64,000 nt of DNA, from positions 186,001-250,000 of the forward strand of contig NZ_JARUBF010000001.1 in assembly GCF_029626025.1 (NCBI RefSeq), written 5' to 3'. A program made the position numbers and the translations under genes. The notes beneath the pieces are model-generated. The model saw nothing but the letters and a program-made list of their open reading frames with translations. It did not search any database and was not told where the DNA came from. This document shows positions 1-7,463 of the stretch, piece by piece (positions within the stretch are counted from its first letter, which is position 1; every line of letters starts with the position of its first letter). Source of the stretch: Solwaraspora sp. WMMD406. GTDB taxonomy: Bacteria; Actinomycetota; Actinomycetes; Mycobacteriales; Micromonosporaceae.

Positions 1-760
1 CGCCTGCGCCGACGATGGCGAAGAAGACGTCCTCGAGGGTTGGCTGCTTCTCGACGTACTCGACCTTGGCGGGCGGGAGCAGCTGCTTGAGTTCGCCGAG
101 GGTGCCGTTGACGATGATGTGGCCCTCGTGGAGGATCGCGACGCGGTCGGCGAGACTCTCGGCCTCGTCCAGATACTGGGTGGTGAGCAGTACGGTCGTG
201 CCCTGGTCAGCGAGTTCCTTGACGGCCTGCCATACCTCGACGCGGGCCTGGGGGTCGAGCCCGGTCGTCGGCTCGTCGAGGAAGATGACCGGCGGGTTTC
301 CGACCAGACTCATGGCGAGGTCGAGACGGCGACGCATGCCGCCGGAGTACGTCGACACCCTCCGGGCTGCGGCGTCGGTCAACGAGAAACGACCGAGGAG
401 TTCGTCGGCGATCCTGCCCGGGTTGCGCAGGTGCCGCAGCCGGGCCACCAGAATGAGGTTTTCCCGGCCACTGAGGATCTCGTCGACCGCCGCGAACTGC
501 CCGGTGAGGCTGATGGACTCCCGTACCTGTGCCGCCTGGGTGGCGACGTCGAAGCCGTTGACGGTGGCGGTCCCCGCGTCCGCCTTGAGCAGTGTGGCGA
601 GCGCCCGTACGACGGTCGTCTTGCCGGCGCCGTTCGAGCCGAGCAGAGCGAAGATGCTGCCCCGCGCCACCTCGAAGTCCACCCCCCGCAGCACCTTCAG
701 CTGCTGGTAGGACTTCTCCAGCCCGCGTACGCGGATCGCCGGGGCCTGCCGCGTCGTCAT
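1..760 (-). CDS. DrrA-like ABC transporter ATP-binding protein (C-terminus beyond window)
   Basis: ATPase subunit of an ABC-2 type drug or antibiotic exporter; it would act at the inner face of the membrane with a permease that must lie left of the window. Walker A GSNGAGKT is at about residues 41-48, the signature YSGGMRRRLDLA near 138, and Walker B VIFLDEPTTGLD near 158, followed by the switch His region as TTQYLDEAE (His replaced by Gln, which is common in the DrrA group). About 253 codons are visible, whereas the family is usually 310-330, so the C-terminal part is cut by the window edge. Its ATG overlaps the TGA of the DUF1048 gene by four bases, so PadR, DUF1048 and this gene form one translationally coupled operon. 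The substrate is unknown. Confidence 0.93.
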   Translation of the reverse strand, partial: MTTRQAPAIRVRGLEKSYQQLKVLRGVDFEVARGSIFALLGSNGAGKTTVVRALATLLKADAGTATVNGFDVATQAAQVRESISLTGQFAAVDEILSGRENLILVARLRHLRNPGRIADELLGRFSLTDAAARRVSTYSGGMRRRLDLAMSLVGNPPVIFLDEPTTGLDPQARVEVWQAVKELADQGTTVLLTTQYLDEAESLADRVAILHEGHIIVNGTLGELKQLLPPAKVEYVEKQPTLEDVFFAIVGAG

Positions 761-1143
761 CGCGGTTCCTCCGCGCTCGCGGGGTCCTCACCGGCGGCGA
801 GCGCGATGGCGCGTGACAGCCGGTTCCGTTCCCGGCTCACGTACCCGCCCTTGTCGTAGTTGGCGATCAGCGTCTCCACGAACTCCACCGGGTCGTCTCC
901 GACGATGTCCCGGATCTGGGTGCCGTCCGCCGCCGCCCGCTCGAACAGGTCGGCGACGTCCTCGAACAGCGACGCCGCACTGTCGCCGTCCATCGCCCCG
1001 AAGTGCATCAGGTACCGCTCGATGGCGTCGACCGCCGCCCGGTACGGCGGTGGGAGCTTGCGCACGCGTGCCTTGTACGCCCGCCAGCGCCGCTTGGGGC
1101 CGACCACCTTGCCGAGGAATCCGTTCTCCGTGTCGAACATCAT
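757..1143 (-). CDS. DUF1048 family protein
   Basis: Small soluble protein of about 128 residues, recognised as DUF1048 from its helical, charged sequence (GPKRRWRAYKARV near the N-terminus, Asp/Glu-rich middle) and from its place between a PadR gene and a DrrA-like ATPase, a standard three-gene cassette in actinobacteria and firmicutes. The start is the ATG at 1143, which overlaps the PadR stop as ATGA and is preceded by AAGGAGACAAGCA. A second ATG follows directly. The molecular role of the family is not known; the context suggests an accessory to drug-responsive export. Confidence 0.88.
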   Translation of the reverse strand: MMFDTENGFLGKVVGPKRRWRAYKARVRKLPPPYRAAVDAIERYLMHFGAMDGDSAASLFEDVADLFERAAADGTQIRDIVGDDPVEFVETLIANYDKGGYVSRERNRLSRAIALAAGEDPASAEEPR

Positions 1144-1472
1144 TGCTTGTCTCCTTTGTGGAGTGTTTCCAGTCGTTCGGAGAGAAAAATCCAGGTCTTC
1201 CAGAACTCGTCGAGGTGCTCCCGCCCCTGGGCATTGAGCGAGTAGACCTTGCGCGGCGGCCCTTTCTCGGACGGGACCTTCTCCACGTCGACGAGGCGTT
1301 TCTGCTCGACCCTGACCAGCAGGGCGTAGACAGTGCCCTCCGCGATGTCGGCGAAGCCCTGCTCCCGGAGCCACGCGGTGATCTCGTACCCGTACGCGGG
1401 TCGCATCGACAGGACCGCCAGGACGATGCCCTCCAGCGTGCCCTTGAGCATCTCCGTCATCTGCCTGCTCAC
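1140..1472 (-). CDS. PadR family transcriptional regulator
   Basis: 110-residue winged-helix repressor. The N-terminal part (LKGTLEGIVLAVLSMRPAYG, then TAWLREQGF and TVYALLVRVEQKRLV) is the typical PadR DNA-binding fold, and the C-terminal helix for dimerisation is short, as in PadR-s1. A GTG start at 1472 is used here; an in-frame ATG at 1460 is an alternative. PadR proteins usually repress their own operon and a linked exporter and are released by a small aromatic or drug-like ligand. The two 21-base direct repeats directly upstream are the probable operator. Confidence 0.92.
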   Translation of the reverse strand: MSRQMTEMLKGTLEGIVLAVLSMRPAYGYEITAWLREQGFADIAEGTVYALLVRVEQKRLVDVEKVPSEKGPPRKVYSLNAQGREHLDEFWKTWIFLSERLETLHKGDKQ

Positions 1473-1492
1473 AGATCACCACCCCGCATGTC

Positions 1493-1536
1493 GGTACTAA
1501 GCAACACTGACTACCGGTACATAGTAACACTGACTA
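1493..1536. promoter_or_regulatory. Direct-repeat operator candidate of the PadR operon
   Basis: Two 21-base direct repeats, at 1493-1513 and 1516-1536, start 23 bases apart (about two helical turns). They share the ends ggtac and aacactgacta and differ at three central positions. They lie 20-64 bases upstream of the padR GTG, over the expected promoter, so binding would repress the whole PadR-DUF1048-ABC operon. Assignment to PadR is by position only. Confidence 0.6.
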
Positions 1537-1779
1537 GCCGCATCGCAAGTACCTCGCGACGGCGCCGACACAGGACCGGAAGCTGAGGGCAGTTCCGCCG
1601 CCGGCGGTGCCGGGTTGACCAGTACGGCACATCATCAGCTGTGGTACGCCCGATGAGGACGAGGTGGGCGAACAGGCGGCGGACCTCGTTGCTACTCGGC
1701 GGGATCAGGCTGTGCTCGCTTGGGGTGGTGCCCCCTTGGTGGCCTCGGCGGCGCGGGTGACGACGAGGACTTTGCAGTA
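1537..1779. other. Intergenic, no gene seen
   Basis: About 240 bases between the PadR promoter and the NRPS relic. Open frames here are short and resemble no protein family. The stretch probably contains further degraded NRPS sequence that cannot be aligned by eye. Confidence 0.5.
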
Positions 1780-2195
1780 CCAACCGATGCCCGGTTCGTT
1801 ACAAACCCGTTCGAACCAGGCCGCCTGTGCCAGACCGGCGACTGGGTACACTGGACGCCGAACGATGAATTGGAATTCATCGTTCGCATTGACCAGCAGG
1901 TGAAGCTACGTGGTTTAGTATCGAGCGCTGAAAGTCGAGGTACTTCGAAATAATATCATCTGATCCCAGCCGAATTCGTTGCGCCCGGCGCCCCACCACT
2001 GACCACGAACGGAAAATCGATTGCTCTGTGCTGCCACCTCCGTCGGCGCAGCGACCGGTCCTCGACGCGACGTACGAGGCAACGCAGAGCAGGGATGAAC
2101 GTCGGGTCGCCGGCATCTGGACCGAACCGATGTGGCACTTCACCCCTTTCAAGAGTGGGAAGAGTCTGAACAATTTTGATCTCGGAGCCACTGTG
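1780..2195 (+). pseudogene. Relic of an NRPS adenylation-PCP module
   Basis: Two blocks in different frames resemble consecutive parts of an NRPS module. The first (1780-1914) reads DARFVTNPFEPGR, then QTGDWVHW and ELEFIVRIDQQVKLRG, which are degraded forms of adenylation motifs A7 (YRTGDLVRW) and A8 (GRIDHQVKIRG). The second (about 2028-2195) reads LPPPSAQRPVLDATYEA, then DERRVAGIWTE and NNFDLGA, which match the linker after A10 and the start of a PCP domain (IWAEVLG...FFDLGGxS). About 110 bases between the blocks carry no similarity and the frame changes, so the module is dead. The second block is in frame with the MFS gene that follows. Confidence 0.72.
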
Positions 2196-3482
2196 ACAGA
2201 ATTCGACAAATCTCCTCGGGAAGCGCAGCGATCGGTCGCCCGATCATCCCGTCTCGGCCTGTTCCGCGAAGGCGATTTTCGGCGCTTCTTCGGCGCGACC
2301 CTAGCCGGTCAACTCGCTGACCGGTTCGTGTTTCTCGCGCTTCCTCTAGTGGCAATCGTCTGGGTTGAGGCTAATGAGTTCGAAGTCGGCGTTCTGACAG
2401 CGCTGACGACGGCCGGCTCGCTGCTGATCGGGCTTCCGGCGGGTGCCTGGATAGACCGCTGGCGCAAGCGCCCGGTCATGATCTCCACAGATCTGGTACG
2501 GGCAGGGCTGCTGCTGCTCGTGCCCCTGGCATGGTGGGCAGACGCCCTGTCGATCTGGCTGCTGTTTGCCGTCGCGCTCGCCCACGGCATGATGACCGTG
2601 CTGTTCGAGGTCGGCTACACCAGCTATCTTCCCGCACTTGTCGGCCGTGAGCGCCTGGTGGAGGGAAACGCGAAGATCGCTGCAGCGCGCTCCGCCATGA
2701 GCATCAGCGGCCCGGGCGTGGCCGGACCGCTGGTCGCCTGGCTGGGCGCACCGCTGACACTGGTCGTCAGCTCCGCCGGGATGCTGTTGTCTGCGCTGGG
2801 TGTGTTGCGAATCCGCAAGCCCGAACCGCAGCCACAGAAACCCGTCACCCGGCATCTCATCCGAGAAGTCGCAGAAGGATTGCGGTTCGTGCTTGGCCAT
2901 CCACTGTTACGCCCCATCCTGTTCACCGACGGCATCTTCAGCCTCTTCCTCATCACCTACCAGACCATGCTGCTGGTGTTCCTGTCCCGACACTTGAACC
3001 TTGGCTCGTTCGGTATCGGTCTGGTGCTCTCGGTAATGGCGTCAGGCGGACTCGCTGGTGCTCTGCTCGCCCGCCGAGTGATCGCCCGGATCGGCCCCGG
3101 CCCAGCTGTCTGGTTGACGACACTCTGCACGGCACCGGCCGCCGCGATACTGCCTATCGCCCGGCCCGGCTGGCTAGTCTGGCTTGCTGCCGCCGGACTA
3201 GCCCTCGTCTCCGCGGGCGGCGTGATCCGCTTGATCTCGCAGGTAGGGCTCCAACAGGCAGCCACGCCGGACCGGCTGCTTGGCCGGATGAGCGCCACTG
3301 CCCGCTTCGCCCAATGGGGCAGCATGCCGATCGGCGGACTGCTCGGTGGAGTACTCGGCGGGCTGCTCGGCGCGCAAGCCGTACTTTTCATCGGGGTAGC
3401 CGGAATGACAGCCGCGTTCCTGCCCGCCGTCCTGTCACCGCTGCGCACAACGCGCAAGCTACCGTCGACGGCAGGGGTGTGA
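2193..3482 (+). CDS. MFS exporter, MFS_3 (enterobactin-exporter-like) family
   Basis: Major facilitator transporter of 429 residues with about 12 hydrophobic segments. The N-terminal signature FRRFFGATLAGQLADRF is followed by LIGLPAGAWIDRWRKRPVM, the MFS motif A (G-x-x-x-D-R-x-x-R-R-x) between helices 2 and 3. The closest recognisable group is the MFS_3 family of siderophore and drug exporters. The frame is open back to 2028, but residues before the GTG at 2193 match an NRPS linker and PCP, so this GTG (ggag eight bases upstream) is preferred. It may have been the exporter of the lost NRPS product. Whether it serves the cluster downstream cannot be told from sequence. Confidence 0.85.
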   Translation: MTEFDKSPREAQRSVARSSRLGLFREGDFRRFFGATLAGQLADRFVFLALPLVAIVWVEANEFEVGVLTALTTAGSLLIGLPAGAWIDRWRKRPVMISTDLVRAGLLLLVPLAWWADALSIWLLFAVALAHGMMTVLFEVGYTSYLPALVGRERLVEGNAKIAAARSAMSISGPGVAGPLVAWLGAPLTLVVSSAGMLLSALGVLRIRKPEPQPQKPVTRHLIREVAEGLRFVLGHPLLRPILFTDGIFSLFLITYQTMLLVFLSRHLNLGSFGIGLVLSVMASGGLAGALLARRVIARIGPGPAVWLTTLCTAPAAAILPIARPGWLVWLAAAGLALVSAGGVIRLISQVGLQQAATPDRLLGRMSATARFAQWGSMPIGGLLGGVLGGLLGAQAVLFIGVAGMTAAFLPAVLSPLRTTRKLPSTAGV

Positions 3483-3483
3483 C

Positions 3484-3665
3484 CGTGGGGTTGACTTCGT
3501 TTGCCGGACAGGGCTGGGCTTCGGCTCAGAGATGACCTGCTGGCGGACGCTGCGCCGCTGGACCGACGCCGGCGGGTTCGGCCGGATCCACCAGATCTCG
3601 CTCTCCGAACTCAACGCCCGCGGCCGGCATCGACTGCTCCAGAGCGATCATCGACGGCGCGGGCA
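3484..3665 (+). pseudogene. Relic of an IS5-type transposase
   Basis: The frame reads FVCRTGLGFGSE, then MTCWRTLRRWTDAGGF and LSELNARG, matching the N-terminal region of actinobacterial IS5-family transposases (VLRTGxxW...GVTCWRRLRDWTEAGVW...LLAKL). After about 3625 the similarity jumps one frame, reading DCSRAIIDGAGTPP where the family has DWSRAxIDGSHV. The fragment is therefore truncated at both ends and frameshifted. It lies just after the MFS gene, and its presence agrees with the disrupted NRPS remains upstream. Confidence 0.7.
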
Positions 3666-3730
3666 CTCCACCCACGGTATGACGAACTGCCGACATCGGT
3701 GGTGGATCCGGCCGCTGACAGTTGGACGAC

Positions 3731-4672
3731 TCAGTGCGCCATGGCGGCGCTACGGTGTTCCTGCGGGCTCACGCCGTACACCCGCTTGAACGCCGAACTC
3801 AGGGCGAACCCGCTGCCGTAACCGACCTGCCGGGCGACCGCGTTGAGCGTGGCATCGGACTGGCGCAGCAGGTCGGCGGCCAGCGCCAGCCGCCACTCGG
3901 CCAGATAGGTCATCGGCGGGGTGCCGACGGCCTTGCGGAAACACTCCGCCAGCGTCGCCCGGGACACACCGACCTCGGCGGCGACCCGTGCCAACGTCCA
4001 GTCGTTCGCCGGATCCTCGTGGAACATCCGTAGCGCCTCGCCGGCCACCGGGTGCGCGTGCGCCCGGTACCAGGCCGGGGCTTCGCTGTCCGGGCGGTCG
4101 AACCACACGCGCAGTACCGAGATGAGCAGCAGGTCGAGCAGGCGGTCGAGTACGACGCCCTGTGCCGGTCCCTGTTTGGTGACTTCGCCGGCCAGCACCG
4201 AGATGAGCATCGAGTCCCAGGTGTCGTCGGAGATGACCAGCAGCGGCGGCAGTACGTCGAGCAGGCGCTGGCCGACGGCGCCGACCTCCTCGTACACCCC
4301 GAGCAGCATCTGGACCGACCCGTCGGGATTGCTGCCCCAGGTGCGGACTCCCAGCGACATCCGCTCCCGGAGCTCGACGCCGTCGGGCGTGAGGCACTGC
4401 TGTCCGGGGTGGACGATGACCTGCGGCGGAGTCGCCGTACCGTCGCTCATCACGTAGGGATCCGGCCCTCGGATGATGGCGACGTCACCTGGGCGCAGCC
4501 ACACCGGCTCGCCGTGGTCCGGCTCGACCCGAGCTTCGCCGCTCAGCATTGCCGCGAGGCAGAGCGGCGACTTGTCTTCGACCCGGATCGACCACGGCGG
4601 ATCCAGGATGGTACGGAGGAGGAAGGCACCACTGGCGCGCGGCCCTTCGAGCAGTCCTGCGAGTGCGTCCAC
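3731..4672 (-). CDS. AraC family transcriptional regulator
   Basis: 313-residue regulator with an N-terminal cupin sensor (AraC_binding_2 type: MLSGEARVEPDHGEPVWLRP, GDVAIIRGPDPYV) and a C-terminal pair of helix-turn-helix motifs (WTLARVAAEVGVSRATLAEC and LNAVARQVGYGSGFALSSAF, ending GVSPQEHR). The GTG at 4672 is chosen because the sequence before it is not conserved-looking; the frame itself stays open far upstream as antisense of the adenylation gene. It is divergent from an NmrA-like gene with 81 bases between. This pairing is common, and the regulator probably controls the neighbour in response to a small molecule. Confidence 0.92.
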   Translation of the reverse strand: MDALAGLLEGPRASGAFLLRTILDPPWSIRVEDKSPLCLAAMLSGEARVEPDHGEPVWLRPGDVAIIRGPDPYVMSDGTATPPQVIVHPGQQCLTPDGVELRERMSLGVRTWGSNPDGSVQMLLGVYEEVGAVGQRLLDVLPPLLVISDDTWDSMLISVLAGEVTKQGPAQGVVLDRLLDLLLISVLRVWFDRPDSEAPAWYRAHAHPVAGEALRMFHEDPANDWTLARVAAEVGVSRATLAECFRKAVGTPPMTYLAEWRLALAADLLRQSDATLNAVARQVGYGSGFALSSAFKRVYGVSPQEHRSAAMAH

Positions 4673-4753
4673 CGCCCAAGAGTAGACGATCGAATATGCA
4701 TTCCGGAATCCTGGCCATGGACCGTCCAGACAGCGGCGTCCAGACTTGTAGTC
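4673..4753. promoter_or_regulatory. Divergent promoter region of araC-like and nmrA-like genes
   Basis: 81 bases hold both promoters. A perfect 10-base palindrome attccggaat (4700-4709) lies near the middle and may be a regulator site. No clear Shine-Dalgarno sequence precedes the NmrA-like ATG, so its message may be leaderless or weakly translated. Confidence 0.4.
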
Positions 4754-5587
4754 ATGACAGCAAACGAGAACACCACGTTGGTCCTCGGCGGTACCGGCCG
4801 GGTCGGCCGCCGGGTCATCCAGAGGCTCGTCGAGCGCGGCGTGAACGTGCGGGTCGGCTCCCGCAGCGGTACGCCTCCGTTCGACTGGGAGCAGCCGTCC
4901 ACCTGGGCCGACGCCTTCGTCGGTGTCAAGTCCGCCTACCTGATGTACTACCCGGAGATCGAATGGCCCGGCGCCAGCGAGGCCGTCGCCAAGGCGGCCC
5001 AGCTGGCCGTCGACGCGGGCGTCCAGCGGCTGGTCCTCCTGTCCGCCCGAAACCAGGACGAGGCCGACCGGTGTGAGGACGCGGTGACGCGCCTCCCCGT
5101 CGAGTGGACCATCGTCGCCCCGGCCTCGTTCAACCAGAACTTCGACGAGGGCGTCTTCCTCGAGCCGCTGCGCCAGGGCGTGCTGGCCCTGCCCTGTGGC
5201 GACAACGCCGATCCGTTCGTCGACGCCAACGACATCGCCGACGTCGCGGTGGCCGCCCTCACCGAGGACGGCCACGTGGGCGAGCGCTACGAACTGACCG
5301 GTCCTCGTCTGTGGACCTTCGCCGAAGGGGTCGCCGAGATCTCCCGGGCGACGGGTCGTGAGCTCAGCTACGTACCGATCACTCGCGACGAGTTCGCCGA
5401 CGCGATCGTCAAGGACGGGGCACCGCGCGAGTTCGCCGATCCACTGGCGACGCTCATCTCCGAGTTCTTCGACGGCCGCAACAGCTCGCTGGCTGACGGT
5501 GTCGAGCGTGCCCTGCACCGCAAGCCCCGCGACTTCGCGGACTGGGTGGCCGAAGTCGCTCCCACGGGCGTGTGGAACGCCGCCTAG
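4754..5587 (+). CDS. NmrA-like NAD(P)-binding oxidoreductase
   Basis: 278-residue atypical short-chain dehydrogenase of the NmrA/HSCARG group. The N-terminal LVLGGTGRVGRRVIQ is the GxxGxxG dinucleotide loop, followed by NVRVGSRSG where Arg residues favour NADP. It has no YxxxK active pair, as usual for NmrA-like proteins, which act as redox sensors or as reductases of small substrates (quinone or azo reductases are often annotated this way). It is transcribed away from the AraC gene and ends 84 bases before the adenylation gene, so it could be the first gene of the cluster operon or a separate AraC target. Confidence 0.88.
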   Translation: MTANENTTLVLGGTGRVGRRVIQRLVERGVNVRVGSRSGTPPFDWEQPSTWADAFVGVKSAYLMYYPEIEWPGASEAVAKAAQLAVDAGVQRLVLLSARNQDEADRCEDAVTRLPVEWTIVAPASFNQNFDEGVFLEPLRQGVLALPCGDNADPFVDANDIADVAVAALTEDGHVGERYELTGPRLWTFAEGVAEISRATGRELSYVPITRDEFADAIVKDGAPREFADPLATLISEFFDGRNSSLADGVERALHRKPRDFADWVAEVAPTGVWNAA

Positions 5588-5671
5588 TCCGCGGCCGCCG
5601 GTGATGCCCGTCGAGCAGCGGCGGGTGCCGGTCTTGCGGTGATGTTGCGGGTGCGCCCGCACGATTCCAGT

Positions 5672-7204
5672 GTGAAATCTACACGGCTCTGGACTTCGTT
5701 CGCTCGCCAGGTCGACACCCGTCCCCTCGCCACGGCCCTCGTGGCGGGGGACCGGCACATTTCCTACGGCGAGCTGGCCGACTTGGTGGCCGACGCCTCG
5801 GCCATCCTCGACCAGCTCGACACCACCGGCGGCGCGCCGATCGGCGTGCCCGCCACCAAGACGCCCCGAACCATCGCCATGGTCCTGGCATGCCTGCGGG
5901 CGGGCCTGCCGGTGGTGCTTCCCTCGGCTACGCTGCCCGCCGCCACGTCGCGGCAACTCCTCGCCCGGGCCGGGTGCCGCCACGTCGTCGACGCCGACGA
6001 CGCCGGCCCCGGCCCGGCGGGAGGTACGCCAGGCCCGGCCACCCCCGTCGACTCCGACGACGTCGCCTTCGTGCTCACCACGTCGGGGTCGACGGGTCTT
6101 CCCAAACTGGTGCCGCTCACCGCAGGCGCGGTCGAGCGCTTCGCCGACTGGGCCGCCGTACAGTTCGACCTCGGCCCCGACGCCTCGGTACTCAACTACG
6201 CCCCGCTGAACTTCGATCTCTGTTTCCTCGACGTCTGGGCCACGTTGCACCACGGCGGGCGCGTGGTCCTGGTCGATCCGGACGCCGCCACCAACGGGCG
6301 CTATCTGCTCGACACGATCGACGACAACGCCGTGACCGTCGTGCAGGCCGTACCAATGGCCCATCAGCTGATGGTCGACTCCGCCGGCGATTCCGCCGGC
6401 GATCCGGCCCGGCAGCTCACCACGGTCCGCCATGCGCTGTTCACCGGCGATCACATGCCCGCCCGGTGCCTGGCCCGGTTGCCCGCCGTGTTCCCCGCCA
6501 GCCGCTTCTACAACGTGTACGGCTGCACCGAGACCAACGACAGCTTCCTGCACGAGGTCGACCGGGACGCGCTGCCCACCGACGGCGTCCCGCTCGGCAC
6601 CCCGTTGCCCGGCGTCGAAGCGGTCGTCCTCGACGACCAAGGCACTGTGGTCAGGGGCGCGGGGCGCGGCGAGTTGGTCGTCGCCACGCCGTTCCAGTCC
6701 GCCGGCTACCTGGGTGCCGACCCGGCGGTACCTGGTCCTTTCGTCGACGCCCCCGTGGGCCGACCGCCTGGCACCGCCACTCGCTTCTACCGGACCGGCG
6801 ACGTCGTGCGCCGTGACGGTTCCGGCGTCCTGCACCTCGAAGGACGCACCGACTTCCAGGTGAAGGTGCGCGGCACCCGAGTCAACACGGCTGTGGTGGA
6901 ACAGGTACTGCTCGATCACGACGAGGTCGCCGAGGCCGTCGTCCTCGCTGTCACCGACGCGGTCGCCGGCCACCTGCTGCACGCGGTCCTGCGCCGCGAG
7001 CCAGGAGCGACCGTCAACACGCTCCGCCTCCGCGAGCACTGTGCTCGGTACCTGCCGACGGCGGCCATTCCGTCGACCCTCCGCCTGTCCGAGACCCCCT
7101 TGCCCCGCACGTCGACCGGCAAGGTGGACCGCCAGTTTCTCGTCAAGACCCTGAGTCTGCCTCGCCCCGAGGCGACCACCACCAGAAAGGAACCAGCACG
7201 ATGA
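5672..7204 (+). CDS. Stand-alone amino-acid adenylating enzyme, PltF/RedM-like (L-prolyl-AMP ligase type)
   Basis: Activates a carboxylic acid with ATP and loads it on a carrier protein. Adenylation motifs are in order: A3 TSGSTGLPKLVPLT, A5 NVYGCTETND, A7 YRTGDVVR, A8 GRTDFQVKVRG and A10 PRTSTGKVDRQFL with the catalytic Lys. The segment LNFDLCFLDVWATLHHGG and the GCTETNDSF motif closely recall the PltF/RedM group that makes L-prolyl-S-PCP. About 510 residues, no fused carrier domain. The GTG at 5672 gives the usual N-terminus (KSTRLWTSFARQ); an ATG at 5642 is also in frame. The stop overlaps the ATG of the carrier protein gene, so the enzyme and its partner are made together. The substrate is inferred to be proline or a related amino acid. 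Confidence 0.9.
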   Translation: MKSTRLWTSFARQVDTRPLATALVAGDRHISYGELADLVADASAILDQLDTTGGAPIGVPATKTPRTIAMVLACLRAGLPVVLPSATLPAATSRQLLARAGCRHVVDADDAGPGPAGGTPGPATPVDSDDVAFVLTTSGSTGLPKLVPLTAGAVERFADWAAVQFDLGPDASVLNYAPLNFDLCFLDVWATLHHGGRVVLVDPDAATNGRYLLDTIDDNAVTVVQAVPMAHQLMVDSAGDSAGDPARQLTTVRHALFTGDHMPARCLARLPAVFPASRFYNVYGCTETNDSFLHEVDRDALPTDGVPLGTPLPGVEAVVLDDQGTVVRGAGRGELVVATPFQSAGYLGADPAVPGPFVDAPVGRPPGTATRFYRTGDVVRRDGSGVLHLEGRTDFQVKVRGTRVNTAVVEQVLLDHDEVAEAVVLAVTDAVAGHLLHAVLRREPGATVNTLRLREHCARYLPTAAIPSTLRLSETPLPRTSTGKVDRQFLVKTLSLPRPEATTTRKEPAR

Positions 7205-7461
7205 AGCACGAAGGCGTCATCAAGAGCTTTCTGATCAGCGAGTTCATGCCCGACGTCACGGCGTCGGAACTCGCCAACGACTACGACCTGCTCGCCAACG
7301 GTGTGATCGACAGCCTCGGGCTGCTCAAGCTCATCGCCTGGATCGAGACCGAGTTCGACGTCACCGTCGACGACGCGGCACTGGACCCGGACAACTTCCG
7401 CACGGTCGACGCCATCGACGCCTTCCTGGCGCGGACGTCGGTCCTGGCCAAGGCGAGCTAG
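7201..7461 (+). CDS. Discrete acyl/peptidyl carrier protein (partner of the adenylating enzyme)
   Basis: 86-residue carrier protein. The phosphopantetheine site is Ser38 in the motif GVIDSLGLLKL, and the protein is acidic, with a predicted four-helix pattern typical of PltL-like carriers. It overlaps the adenylation gene by four bases (ATGA) and is followed two bases later by the TrpD-like gene. It probably carries the activated amino acid through oxidation and further steps rather than being part of a PKS, as reported for the kosinostatin pyrrolopyrrole unit. Confidence 0.93.
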   Translation: MKHEGVIKSFLISEFMPDVTASELANDYDLLANGVIDSLGLLKLIAWIETEFDVTVDDAALDPDNFRTVDAIDAFLARTSVLAKAS

Positions 7462-7463
7462 CC

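Noticed and set aside
3731-7039. A 1102-codon open frame on the minus strand
   Set aside because: Only the last 313 codons encode a real protein (AraC regulator). The rest is antisense of the adenylation and NmrA-like genes, kept open by high GC.
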